From: Flavonifractor sp. An306
Lineage (GTDB): Bacteria; Bacillota; Clostridia; Oscillospirales; Oscillospiraceae
Length of the DNA: 64,000 nucleotides
Direction of reading: 5' to 3'
Assembly: GCF_002159455.1 (NCBI RefSeq)
Contig: NZ_NFIQ01000009.1
Span: 1-64,000, forward strand
Below are positions 9,128-17,221 of the stretch, one piece after another. Each line of letters begins with the position of its first letter. The stretch's first letter is position 1. The notes below the pieces were generated by a model. It worked only from the letters and a program-made list of their open reading frames with translations, was not told the DNA's origin and did not search any database. A program made the translations under genes and the position numbers.

Positions 9128-10380
9128 AGCTGTTTATCATGGCGTATTTGACGGTGCTATATATGATTATGGCGTTTCTGTTTATGGACAGCCGGTATTC
9201 CCGGCGCCGCACCCTGTTCATCGTCTCCATCGTCACGCTCCTGCTCATGGCGGCGGTGGTCGCCCTGTACCGGTCGGTGGACATGGATGCCGCCTTTTGG
9301 CTCTTTGCTATGACCATCCACATCCCGCTGATCCTGCTCTTTTTCACGCTCAGCCGATTCCGGGGATGGCGGCTGATCTTCCAGCAGCTCTCCGTCGTTC
9401 TGTTCTGTACGCTGATCCACCACATATCAGGGCTGATCTACTACCTGTCTGGCAGCCGCTTCTGGGTGCTGGTGCTGTCCTGCGCAGTCCTCAGCGCCTG
9501 GGTCATCTGGTTTCTGGTCCGCTTTTTGCGGCCGCTGTTTTTCCAGATACTGTTGGAGCTGCACCGGGGCTGGTGGCTGATATGCCTGGTAATGGCGACC
9601 TACTACATCATTGCCGTCTACCTGATCCCCGGATACGCAGGCTTCGATCGGAGCAGCAGCATCATCAAACCGGCGATCGCTCTGCTGATGTTGGGAGTCT
9701 ATTCTATTTTGATGTTTCTATTTTTAAACGTTCGAAAGGAATCAGAGGCGCGGCACAGCGCACAGATGTCGGCTTTGCAGCTTTCGGCCCTGCGAAGCCG
9801 CATGGAAGCGGTGAAAGCGGCGGAAGATACCATCCGCACCGAGCGCCACGACCTGCGCCACCGGCTTCAGGCTGTGGCGGAACTGGTGTCACGCGGAGAC
9901 AATCAGACCGCGCTGGAATTCCTGGATGCGGCCCAAAAGCGGCTGGATGAGCGGAAGGAAATCCGTTGGTGCCGCCCGCCGGTGCTGGACGCGGTGTTTG
10001 CCTCCTACTTCGACCAAGCCCAGCGGCAAGGTATCCGGGTGGAGGCAAAAATCGCCCTGCCGGACGTTCTGCAGGTGAATGAGAGCGAGCTGGCCATCGT
10101 CCTGGCCAACGCCCTGGAAAACGCCATCCACGCCAATCTGGCCCTGTCCACAGATCTGCGGGAGATCCGCTGCAAGATGGTGGGCAGCCCCGGCGTCATG
10201 CTGGAAATTTCCAATCCATGCACCGGCCAGATCTCCTTTGACAGCAGCGGCCTGCCCGTGACCAAAAAAGAGGGACATGGCCTTGGGGTGCAGTCCATCT
10301 GCGCGTTCTGCCGGAAAAACGGGGCCGTCTGCCAGTTTGACCGGACCGACGGCCGGTTCCGGTTCCGACTGGTGCTGTAA
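9121..10380 (+). CDS. GHKL sensor histidine kinase 3
   Basis: 419 residues from ATG 9121; the ribosome site (GGAGG at 9106-9110 or GGAAGG at 9114-9119) lies inside the regulator relic. About six membrane helices (1-~200), phospho-acceptor candidate His243 (ERHDLRHRLQ), N box ALENAIHAN, ISNPCTG and GHGLGVQSI, so the kinase core looks complete. The C-terminal half is almost the same as kinase 1 at nucleotide level around the N box and GSPGVM, whereas the sensor domains differ, which suggests different signals feeding one output. Confidence 0.92.
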   Translation: MVELFIMAYLTVLYMIMAFLFMDSRYSRRRTLFIVSIVTLLLMAAVVALYRSVDMDAAFWLFAMTIHIPLILLFFTLSRFRGWRLIFQQLSVVLFCTLIHHISGLIYYLSGSRFWVLVLSCAVLSAWVIWFLVRFLRPLFFQILLELHRGWWLICLVMATYYIIAVYLIPGYAGFDRSSSIIKPAIALLMLGVYSILMFLFLNVRKESEARHSAQMSALQLSALRSRMEAVKAAEDTIRTERHDLRHRLQAVAELVSRGDNQTALEFLDAAQKRLDERKEIRWCRPPVLDAVFASYFDQAQRQGIRVEAKIALPDVLQVNESELAIVLANALENAIHANLALSTDLREIRCKMVGSPGVMLEISNPCTGQISFDSSGLPVTKKEGHGLGVQSICAFCRKNGAVCQFDRTDGRFRFRLVL

Positions 10381-10414
10381 CAGCAGCAGTTGAAAAAATC
10401 GAACCATAAAGAAC

Positions 10415-10450
10415 AGCACCCCATGAAATCCTCAGATTTCATGGGGTGCT
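10415..10450. terminator. Bidirectional terminator between convergent genes
   Basis: A 16-bp perfect stem (10415-10430 with 10435-10450, core CACCCCATGAAATC) with a 4-nt loop, between the kinase operon and the convergent gene at 10472. Confidence 0.85.
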
Positions 10451-10471
10451 GCTTGTTTTGTCTGCTGTCTT

Positions 10472-12706
10472 TCAGAAGGGCTCCAGCTCGGGCAGATACA
10501 GGTCGGAGGCGTGGCTGAACTCCTGAATGAGGGTGGGGTAATCGCTGTCCATCTCCTCGGGGATGTAGGTCACCTCCATGAAGCGGTAGCGCCCCTCATC
10601 CCGCATGGGCTGGGCCACCAGGAAGGAGATCCGGGCCTCGTCCCCCTCCCAGAAGGAGAACTGCTTGGTGGCAACGTCGGTCTCCGCGTCATACTCGGAA
10701 TCAAAGATCCCGTCCTGATACAGGTCACGGTTCTCCGCCTGGACCTGGGCCCACGCCTCCTCCACGATGGCCTGGGGCCCTTCGGGGGACCAGCAGGCCC
10801 GCGCCTGTATCCGCAGGCCGTGGGCCTGGGCCAGCACTCCGCCGTCCTCCAGATAGGTCACCTCTCCGCCATAGGGCAGGGGGACCCGGAGGAACGGATC
10901 CTCCTCATAAGGCGTGGGCACCAGGGCGATACCCACCAGGGTGTATCCCTCTTCCCGGCCCAGGTGGTACATCTCCTGATAGTTCTCCTCGGTGGGGCCG
11001 GTGAACTCCATCCCCTCCAGAATATACAACACAATATGTTCCATGGTCTCCTCATCCACCTGGCTGCCGCCGCTCACCTCCACCCGGACCAGGGTGCTGA
11101 AGAGATCCTGGGCCAGGGCCACGCCGGACTCCACCGTGCTTCCGTCGGTGAAGCGGATGGTGATGAGGTTGTGCAGACAGCTCAGCCGGTCCTTGGTGGC
11201 CAGCTTCACCAGGTCCTGGTCTGTGTTGGTATAGGCAAAGGAGAAGCTGTCAAAGTCGGGCCGGAGCCGGTATTCACCGATGGGCTCAGTCAGGGCGTCC
11301 ACCGCCATCTCCTCGGTAGCGCCCAGCTCCACGGTGACGGTATAGACCATGCCGGTCTCCGGGTCGGCAAAGCTTCCCTCCTCCGTCCAGACCAGGGCCC
11401 CGGGCAGATGAAAGGTAACCCCCATGCTCTGGTACTGGGTGGTGATCTCCGGCTCCGTCCACCGGACCGGCCGGCCGCTTTCCGTTCCCCCGCTTTTCTC
11501 CAGCGCCACACCCAGCATGTACCCCCCGGCTGTGAGCAGGATCATCAGCACGGCCGCAACTCCAAACCCCCACCGGCCGGGGGCGGGCCCCTCCGGGGGT
11601 ACCGTGCCAACGGCTGGAGCAAGTCCGGGATAGGCCTTGGCCACCTGGAGAACCCTGCGCCCCCCTCGCTCCGGCGGCACGCCGGGTGTCTGGGTCTGAT
11701 AGGAGATCTTCCAGGCCCACTTGTTCTCGCTCTCCAGACGGGGCTCCGGCAGGCACTGGACCACCCGGCTCAGGGCGCTGCCCGGCAGCACCCCCTCGGT
11801 GCAGAGCACCCGGATGGCCCGCTCGATGGAGGCCTTGGCCTGGGCCTGCTCGCCCTCGGTGAGCTTATCCCACCGGACATCGCTCATCCGGATGCGCTGC
11901 TGCGTAAAGCGGTAGGTATCCACCATGTTCAGCATATTGAGCTGGACCCGCCAGAGTACCCCATCCTGGCGGACGAAGATCCAGCGGAACGCGTCGCTGG
12001 GCCCGGCCAGGACGAAAGCGGCGGCGCACATGCCGATCATGCCCGCCAGCCCCCCTACCAGAGAGGCTATGACAGGCAGAGCGCTGCTGTTGCCAGAGAG
12101 GGCCAGGGCCAGAGGCAGAAAGATCACCAGCACCACCGCCAGCAGCGGCAGAAAGACGCTCAGCCGCAGGGTGCGCATCCAGGTGGGGTGGGCGGGATAG
12201 TACTGGCAGGTGGAGGGCGCCTCCTCCGCCACCTTGACCCGGACCGCCTCCGGCGGCATCCCGGGCTCCGTGTCGCCCCGGAGCGCGGCGATGATCAGGG
12301 GAGCCGCCCCCAACAAGGTAAAGAGGTAGAGTAACACCAAACCGCCCCAGTAGGCCCCGGTGTCGAGATACCCCTCTTTCAGCAGCATCCCCATATTCCG
12401 GAACGCCAGAAAGACGTCCACCTCGGCGGCAACAGCCACCTGGATGGCGCAGTCGATCTGATAGGCCACATAAGTCATCACCACGGTGATGATTCCGGCG
12501 GCCGCCCCCTTCCGGCTGAGGGCGCCCCCCAGCAGCTCGTAGCCCTTCAGGGTGCACACCGCCATGACCACCCCGCAGAGGGAGGCCACATAACCCAGCT
12601 GGCTCACCACAATGATGCAGGCCATACCCAGCAGGGAGCCCAAAAAGGCCCCCACCAGTCCGGCCACCAGGCTCTCCCGACGCTTCTCTCTCTCTTTCTG
12701 CTCCAT
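10472..12706 (-). CDS. Large multi-domain membrane protein of unknown function
   Basis: 744 residues from the ATG at 12706 (MEQKEREKRRES), which has GGGGAGGAG just upstream on the minus strand; the earlier in-frame ATG lacks a site. Four hydrophobic segments lie in the first ~160 residues, two more near 195-250, and one near 400 (GFGVAAVLMILLTAGGYMLG). The ~330 residues after that are soluble and probably extracytoplasmic (FHLPGALVWTEEGSF, MEFTGPTEENYQEMY). I recognise no named family or catalytic motif. The architecture resembles Firmicutes membrane proteins with a zinc-free cytoplasmic middle region and an exported sensor-like tail. Monocistronic, divergent from the deformylase-like operon. 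Confidence 0.8.
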   Translation of the reverse strand: MEQKEREKRRESLVAGLVGAFLGSLLGMACIIVVSQLGYVASLCGVVMAVCTLKGYELLGGALSRKGAAAGIITVVMTYVAYQIDCAIQVAVAAEVDVFLAFRNMGMLLKEGYLDTGAYWGGLVLLYLFTLLGAAPLIIAALRGDTEPGMPPEAVRVKVAEEAPSTCQYYPAHPTWMRTLRLSVFLPLLAVVLVIFLPLALALSGNSSALPVIASLVGGLAGMIGMCAAAFVLAGPSDAFRWIFVRQDGVLWRVQLNMLNMVDTYRFTQQRIRMSDVRWDKLTEGEQAQAKASIERAIRVLCTEGVLPGSALSRVVQCLPEPRLESENKWAWKISYQTQTPGVPPERGGRRVLQVAKAYPGLAPAVGTVPPEGPAPGRWGFGVAAVLMILLTAGGYMLGVALEKSGGTESGRPVRWTEPEITTQYQSMGVTFHLPGALVWTEEGSFADPETGMVYTVTVELGATEEMAVDALTEPIGEYRLRPDFDSFSFAYTNTDQDLVKLATKDRLSCLHNLITIRFTDGSTVESGVALAQDLFSTLVRVEVSGGSQVDEETMEHIVLYILEGMEFTGPTEENYQEMYHLGREEGYTLVGIALVPTPYEEDPFLRVPLPYGGEVTYLEDGGVLAQAHGLRIQARACWSPEGPQAIVEEAWAQVQAENRDLYQDGIFDSEYDAETDVATKQFSFWEGDEARISFLVAQPMRDEGRYRFMEVTYIPEEMDSDYPTLIQEFSHASDLYLPELEPF

Positions 12707-12765
12707 GCGGTCTCCTCCCCGTCTCACATCCGCCCGGCCGGGCTCTGGCCGGGACTGTCAGATCC

Positions 12766-12794
12766 ATGATAGCATCTGATCCGGCCCGGCGCAA
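12766..12794 (-). promoter_or_regulatory. Probable promoter of the membrane-protein gene
   Basis: On the minus strand TTGCGC (12789-12794) and TATCAT (12766-12771) are separated by 17 nt, about 60 nt before the start at 12706. Confidence 0.5.
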
Positions 12795-12870
12795 CCTATC
12801 GGCAAAATCCATCCTCTCCCCTTCCAAATTCATCGCCTCACCGGGCACCGGCCTGTCTGGAGCTCCGCGG

Positions 12871-12900
12871 TTGACAAGCCCACGGCCGGGACAGTATGAT
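12871..12900 (+). promoter_or_regulatory. Promoter of the deformylase-like operon
   Basis: TTGACA (12871-12876) and TATGAT (12895-12900) with an 18-nt spacer, followed by AAGGAGGAG before the ATG at 12960. Confidence 0.7.
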
Positions 12901-12959
12901 AGGGACGGCAAGCGCCACGGGTCAGAAGGGCCACATCTGCAAGGAGGAGAGAACCAACT

Positions 12960-13370
12960 ATGGTACAAGATATCTGCAAAGACGAGGCCTTTCTGGCCCA
13001 GAAGGCGGAGCCCGCCACGCCGGATGATCTTCCGGTCGCCGCCGATCTGCTGGAAACGCTGCAGCACCACAAGGAGGGCTGCGTGGGCATGGCCGCCAAC
13101 ATGATCGGCGTAAACAAGCGCATCATCGCCTTCGACAACGAGGGCGGATACATGGTCATGTTCAATCCGGAGATCATCAAAAAGTCCGGGCCCTACGACA
13201 CCGAGGAGGGCTGTCTCTCCCTCACCGGCACCCGCCCGGCCAGGCGGTGGAAGTCCATCAAGGTCCGCTGGCAGAACGAGAAGTTCCAGGAGCGGCTGAA
13301 AACCTTTACCGGCTGGACGGCCCAGATCATCCAACATGAAATCGACCACTGCGAGGGTATCATCATATGA
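12960..13370 (+). CDS. Small peptide-deformylase-like protein
   Basis: 136 residues with the three deformylase motifs: GMAANMIG (43-50, variant of GxGLAAxQ with Asn in place of Gln), EGCLS with metal ligand Cys85, and QHEIDH with ligands His126 and His130 and catalytic Glu127. Peptide deformylases remove the formyl group from nascent Met. The short length and Asn48 mark a divergent paralogue, so the substrate may differ from that of the housekeeping enzyme. Its stop overlaps the next start (ATGA), so the two are translationally coupled. Confidence 0.88.
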   Translation: MVQDICKDEAFLAQKAEPATPDDLPVAADLLETLQHHKEGCVGMAANMIGVNKRIIAFDNEGGYMVMFNPEIIKKSGPYDTEEGCLSLTGTRPARRWKSIKVRWQNEKFQERLKTFTGWTAQIIQHEIDHCEGIII

Positions 13371-13681
13371 AAAAGTGCAAAATCACCGTTATGCGCATCA
13401 CCCGATACGAGGACCTGATGGCCCGGTACGAGAACCCCATCTCCCATGCCTGCGGCATGGAGGTGGGGCAGAGCTTCACCGCCAACGGCTGGGAAAAACC
13501 GGAGGGCTTTTGTCAGAGCGCCTGGGACACCCTCTCCCCCTTTGTGCTGGCTCTGAGCCACGGCGGCGAGAACTTTTACGGCGGCTGGATGAAAAACCCC
13601 AAATCCGCCATGCTGTCCTGCAACGACGGATTTCGTCCGGTGAGTTTTCTGGTGGAAGCCCTGGACGAGGACGCGGACTGA
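13367..13681 (+). CDS. TIGR04076-family protein
   Basis: 104 residues: KKCKITVMRITRYEDLMARY, then CGMEVGQSF, WDTLSPFVLALSHGG and a final CNDGFRPVSFLV. This arrangement (three cysteines and the GQ..F/W...P pattern) is that of the small TIGR04076 proteins of anaerobes, of unknown biochemical role. Starts at the ATGA overlap with the deformylase-like gene. Confidence 0.75.
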   Translation: MKKCKITVMRITRYEDLMARYENPISHACGMEVGQSFTANGWEKPEGFCQSAWDTLSPFVLALSHGGENFYGGWMKNPKSAMLSCNDGFRPVSFLVEALDEDAD

Positions 13682-13690
13682 GGTGATGTG

Positions 13691-14209
13691 ATGGAACTGG
13701 GCCTCACCTTTCCCCTCCAGCGCTTTTTGAGGAGAAAACCGCCGGACTACGGCACACAGCCGGACCGGCGGTTCTGCTGGGACCTGCACAGCATCCACCT
13801 GCGGGGGCACAGCTGCCTGCTGGCCGTCCACTGCCACAGCCGGTATACCTTTGTGCGCTATGACGTGGCCCCCCTCCAGTGGGCGGACCTTCCCGGTCTG
13901 TTCCGGGACGGGCTTTTGGACAGCCTCACCGCCGCCGGCTTTTCCCAGGCCCGGACAGAGGCTTATCTGCGGCAGGCAGGCGACATTGTGCTTACCCGCA
14001 CCCACGGCCGCCGGGAGGTGGCCTTCCTCAACCGGGCATGGGAGGATGTGCTGGCGCTGGACCTGTGCCTGGATCCCTCCAGCCAGGGGCAGCCCCTGCT
14101 GGACCACGCCGTCAACACCCGCCCCAGCCGCTGCGCGGGCTCTGAGGGGCTGGGGACAGGCCTGGCCCGGCTCACCGCTCTTTTTCAGCATCCGGCAGAA
14201 AACACTTGA
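13691..14209 (+). CDS. DUF6933-like protein
   Basis: 172 residues from ATG 13691 with GAGGTG 5 nt upstream (a GTG one codon earlier is an alternative). The core (FCWDLHSIHLRGHSCLLAVH ... YTFVRYDVAP ... LTRTHGRREVAFLNRAWED) fits the DUF6933 group: a short beta-rich N-terminus, then a helix, then a T.TH.R....LN motif. No catalytic residues are evident. It is the third gene of the operon, 9 nt after the previous stop. Confidence 0.6.
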   Translation: MELGLTFPLQRFLRRKPPDYGTQPDRRFCWDLHSIHLRGHSCLLAVHCHSRYTFVRYDVAPLQWADLPGLFRDGLLDSLTAAGFSQARTEAYLRQAGDIVLTRTHGRREVAFLNRAWEDVLALDLCLDPSSQGQPLLDHAVNTRPSRCAGSEGLGTGLARLTALFQHPAENT

Positions 14210-14245
14210 CAAAGGGCCGCAAAGCCTTATAATGAACAATGTTCA
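14206..14245 (+). promoter_or_regulatory. Promoter and operator of the tetR gene
   Basis: Consensus TTGACA (14206-14211), 16-nt spacer and TATAAT (14228-14233). The palindrome TGAACAATGTTCA (14233-14245) starts at the last base of the -10 box, ideally placed for autorepression. The same 13-mer in reverse complement recurs at 14858-14870. Confidence 0.85.
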
Positions 14246-14260
14246 TATTGAGGTGATCGG

Positions 14261-14818
14261 ATGAATACCCTTGTCACATCCAAAGAGGAGATCCTGGAGG
14301 CCAGCCGGGAGCTGATCCGGCAAAAGGGCTGGTCCGCGGTCAACATCCGCTCGGTGGCGGCGGCCTGCGGGGTGTCGGTTGGCTCCATTTACAACTACTT
14401 TGACTCCAAGGCCGCGCTGGTCGGCGCGGCGGTGGAAAGCGTCTGGTGCGAAATTTTCCACCGGCCGGAGGACGGCGCCGTGTTCCAGGACACCCAGGCC
14501 TGCATCACCTGGCTGTACGGCCGGATGGAATATGGCGGCAAGCAGTATCCCGGCTTTTTTACCCTCCACTCCCTGGGCTTTATGGGACAAGACAAATCTG
14601 ACGGGAAACGGCGGATGCAGCAGACCTGGCGGCACATTCTGGACGGGCTGTGTACCGTTCTGCAGCGGGACGCCAAGGTCCGTCCCGACGCCTTCACTGA
14701 GCAGTTTACGGCGGAAAAATGCGCGGACCTGCTCTTTTCCCTGATGCTGTCCGCGCTGCTGCGGCAGGACTATGACCCCTCAGCGGTGCTGGAGCTCGTC
14801 CGCAGGGCCCTTTATTAA
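14261..14818 (+). CDS. TetR/AcrR-family repressor
   Basis: 185 residues with an N-terminal helix-turn-helix (ILEASRELIRQKGWSAVNIRSVAAACGVSVGSIYNYFDSKAAL is the region at 10-53; key core GVSVGSIYNYF) and a mostly helical ligand domain. GAGGTGAT lies 5 nt before the start. A matching palindromic operator overlaps its own promoter and another precedes the downstream three-gene membrane operon, so it very likely represses both. The ligand is unknown; lipophilic compounds are usual for the family. Confidence 0.9.
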   Translation: MNTLVTSKEEILEASRELIRQKGWSAVNIRSVAAACGVSVGSIYNYFDSKAALVGAAVESVWCEIFHRPEDGAVFQDTQACITWLYGRMEYGGKQYPGFFTLHSLGFMGQDKSDGKRRMQQTWRHILDGLCTVLQRDAKVRPDAFTEQFTAEKCADLLFSLMLSALLRQDYDPSAVLELVRRALY

Positions 14819-14844
14819 AATTCCCACGAAATTGTGGGAATTTT
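14817..14844 (+). terminator. Terminator of tetR
   Basis: An 11-bp stem (AAAATTCCCAC at 14817-14827 with 14834-14844), A-rich on the left and T-rich on the right, overlapping the stop codon region. Confidence 0.75.
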
Positions 14845-14857
14845 ATATCCGAGAAAC

Positions 14858-14870
14858 TGAACATTGTTCA
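14858..14870 (+). promoter_or_regulatory. Second TetR operator
   Basis: TGAACATTGTTCA, the exact reverse complement of the operator at 14233-14245, 18 nt before the first gene of the downstream operon and just before its AGGAGG site. Confidence 0.8.
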
Positions 14871-14887
14871 TTCAAAGGAGGCTGACC

Positions 14888-15337
14888 ATGCACGTAAAAC
14901 GCAATACCCTGCTGCTTCTGGCCTGCCTGGTGTGGAGCGCGGCGGGGTTCAACATCCTCCGCATCGGCTTGCTGGCCTATCCGGCCCATCTGACGGCGCT
15001 GAATGTCCTGCTGTCCGCGCTGGTGTTCGCCGTGTTTCAACGGTTTATCTTTGGGAAACTGGTAAAAAAGCACACCGCCAGAATCAGCGCCTATTCCGAG
15101 GAGCGGCACTTTTTTCTGAAATTCTTTGACGGAAAGGCCTTTGCCATCATGGCGGTCATGATGACCGGCGGCATTGGCCTGCGGGTCAGCGGTCTTGCGC
15201 CGGAGCGGTTTATCGCCGTTTTCTATACCGGCCTGGGCGGGGCGCTTTTGCTGGCCGGGCTGCTGTTTGGCCGCAACTACGGCAAGGCGGCCCTTGCCAC
15301 GGCCGCCCAAACCAACTTTGCGCAAAAAGGAGAGTAA
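14888..15337 (+). CDS. Membrane protein, TetR-controlled operon gene 1
   Basis: 149 residues from ATG 14888 behind AGGAGG. Two hydrophobic N-terminal helices (LLLLACLVWSAAGFNIL, ALNVLLSALVFAVF) and two more at ~85-120 (FAIMAVMMTGGIGL, GGALLLAGLLFG) give four predicted membrane spans. No family recognised with certainty. It belongs to a three-gene operon with spacings of 3 and 24 nt, all membrane proteins. Confidence 0.75.
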   Translation: MHVKRNTLLLLACLVWSAAGFNILRIGLLAYPAHLTALNVLLSALVFAVFQRFIFGKLVKKHTARISAYSEERHFFLKFFDGKAFAIMAVMMTGGIGLRVSGLAPERFIAVFYTGLGGALLLAGLLFGRNYGKAALATAAQTNFAQKGE

Positions 15338-15340
15338 ACC

Positions 15341-16006
15341 ATGCAGGCAATCATGGAAACGCTGTTTGACGCCGTCTATCTGATCTCGGTCATCACCATC
15401 GGCATTCTGATGATCCGGGGCAGCAGAGGGAATGCCCAGTTCCGGCTGTTCGGCTTTATGGCGGTGGTGCTGGGCGCGGGCGACGCATTCCACCTGATCC
15501 CCCGGGCGTACGCCCTGTGTACCACAGGCCTGGAGCACTACACCGTCCCCCTGGGCCTGGGAAAGTGGATCGCCTCGGTCACCATGACGATTTTCTACGT
15601 GCTGCTCTACTATGTGTGGCGGCAGCGGTACCAGGTCAGGGGCCAGGGCGGTCTGACCGCCATGGTGTATCTTCTGGCCGGACTGAGAATTTTCCTGTGC
15701 ATGATGCCCCAGAACCAGTGGCTCAGCGCCGACGCGCCCCTCTCCTGGGGCATCTGGCGCAACATTCCCTTCGCTCTGCTGGGTCTGCTGGTGATCGTGC
15801 TGTTCTACCGCAGCGCAAAGGAGCATAACGACCGGGCGTTTCGCTGGATGTGGCTGACCATTGTGCTCAGCTTCGGCTTTTACATTCCGGTGGTGCTGTG
15901 GGCGGACACCATCCCCCTGATCGGGATGCTGATGATCCCCAAGACCTGCGCCTATGTGTGGACGGTGCTGATCGGATATACCGCGATGAAGCGGGAATGC
16001 AAGTAA
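15341..16006 (+). CDS. Membrane protein, TetR-controlled operon gene 2
   Basis: 221 residues with about seven hydrophobic helices (LISVITIGILMI, FGFMAVVLGAGDAFHLIPR, VTMTIFYVLLYYVW, AMVYLLAGLRIFL, FALLGLLVIVLFY, LTIVLSFGFYIPVVLW, CAYVWTVLIGYTAM). An intramembrane GDAFHLIPR motif with Asp and His may be functional. Preceded by AAAGGAGAG. I recognise no named family; it may form a complex with its two neighbours. Confidence 0.75.
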   Translation: MQAIMETLFDAVYLISVITIGILMIRGSRGNAQFRLFGFMAVVLGAGDAFHLIPRAYALCTTGLEHYTVPLGLGKWIASVTMTIFYVLLYYVWRQRYQVRGQGGLTAMVYLLAGLRIFLCMMPQNQWLSADAPLSWGIWRNIPFALLGLLVIVLFYRSAKEHNDRAFRWMWLTIVLSFGFYIPVVLWADTIPLIGMLMIPKTCAYVWTVLIGYTAMKRECK

Positions 16007-16030
16007 AAATGCAAGTAAAGGAGAAGGCAT

Positions 16031-16447
16031 ATGAAACGCTACATGAATACAGCCTTGCTGTACGCCATTCTCGCCATGGTGGGCGGGGTATTTTACAGGG
16101 AGTTCACCAAATTCAACGGCTTTACCGCCAAAACCACCCTGTCTGTGGTACATACCCATTATTTTCTGATGGGCATGGTGTTTTTCCTGCTGCTGCTGGT
16201 GCTGGAGAAGAGCTTCTCCTTTACCGGTCCCAAGACCGGACGGGTTCTGGTTTTCTATCACGTGGGCCTGAATCTGACCGCTGTGATGCTGGTCATACGG
16301 GGCGTGACCCAGGTACTGGGGACCACCCTCTCCTCCGGCATGAGCGCGGCCATCTCCGGCATGGCCGGAATCGGCCACATCCTGTTGGGCGTCAGTCTGG
16401 TACTGCTGCTTGTGCAGCTCAAGCGGGCCGTACAGGAAATCAGATGA
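16031..16447 (+). CDS. DUF2871-family membrane protein
   Basis: 138 residues with four membrane helices. The motif GVFYREFTKFNGF followed by VVHTHYFLMGM is typical of DUF2871; the two histidines in the second helix could bind metal or haem but this is not established. Preceded by AAGGAGAAG and followed by a strong terminator, so it ends the TetR-controlled operon. Confidence 0.85.
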   Translation: MKRYMNTALLYAILAMVGGVFYREFTKFNGFTAKTTLSVVHTHYFLMGMVFFLLLLVLEKSFSFTGPKTGRVLVFYHVGLNLTAVMLVIRGVTQVLGTTLSSGMSAAISGMAGIGHILLGVSLVLLLVQLKRAVQEIR

Positions 16448-16450
16448 CAG

Positions 16451-16492
16451 AACGGGGCTGGTACCACGTCGCGGTACCAGCCCCGTTTTCTT
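16451..16492. terminator. Terminator between DUF2871 and cat genes
   Basis: A 15-bp perfect stem (16451-16465 with 16473-16487, core ACGGGGCTGGTACC) followed by a T-rich run; lies between convergent genes. Confidence 0.9.
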
Positions 16493-16540
16493 TTTCTACA
16501 TTGTGCCGAAACATGACTTGCCTTTCCGTCCGAAGCCGGT

Positions 16541-17176
16541 TCATTCCCCGGGGAAATTCGCGATCACGGCTCTCAGGTCGGACAGGAACCGGCAGACATG
16601 GAACCCGTCGCAGACAGCGTGATGGACCTGTATGGAAAGGGGCAGCTCGTACCTCTCCCCCACCCTTGTATACTTCCCCATGGTGAAAATGGGGAGCAGA
16701 TATTGGTACCCCTTCTGCAAATTGAGATTGAAGCCGTCAAAGCTTTCCCACGGCACCATGGAGACCGGGAAGGTGTTGGCCGGAGTGTCCGGTTTGGCCT
16801 GCATGGCCTTGACGCCGCCGTAGCGCTCCATGTCCTGCCGGTACCGCCGGCAGAATTCGGCATAGTCCTCCGTGTATTCCGTCCAGATGTTGGAAAAGGT
16901 CTCCGTATCCTTGTGAAACACGGTATAGCAGGGATGGAGGCGGCTGTAATAGCCCAGCCGCCCGTCGGCGTCAAGCTCCATCCGGAATTCCGCGTGCATC
17001 TGGACCGTTTTGGAGATGCAGTGGAGCATGGCGGGATAGAGGCTCTGTCCCGCCTGCAGAATGGGCGTAATGTCCAGCCTGGTGGTCATGCTGTAGGTAC
17101 AGGGAACTTGAGAAAGATAGTGATGATAGTGCTCCTGTCTGGCCCAATGGGCCAGATCAACGTATGTAAATTCCAA
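16541..17176 (-). CDS. Type A chloramphenicol O-acetyltransferase
   Basis: 211 residues, the normal length of CatA trimer subunits. The active-site motif HHAVCDGFH is at 185-193 (catalytic His), with the family motifs CTYSMTTRLDIT, LYPAMLHCISKTV, FSNIWTEY and NFPGE at the C-terminus. It transfers acetyl from acetyl-CoA to chloramphenicol; chromosomal relatives can have other acceptors. AAGGGAGC stands upstream on the minus strand. There are no mobile-element genes immediately beside it, so it may be an intrinsic gene. Confidence 0.9.
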   Translation of the reverse strand: MEFTYVDLAHWARQEHYHHYLSQVPCTYSMTTRLDITPILQAGQSLYPAMLHCISKTVQMHAEFRMELDADGRLGYYSRLHPCYTVFHKDTETFSNIWTEYTEDYAEFCRRYRQDMERYGGVKAMQAKPDTPANTFPVSMVPWESFDGFNLNLQKGYQYLLPIFTMGKYTRVGERYELPLSIQVHHAVCDGFHVCRFLSDLRAVIANFPGE

Positions 17177-17221
17177 ATCCGGGGCTCCCTTCTGTCTGCG
17201 GATTGGGTCCGGCGGCTCCGG

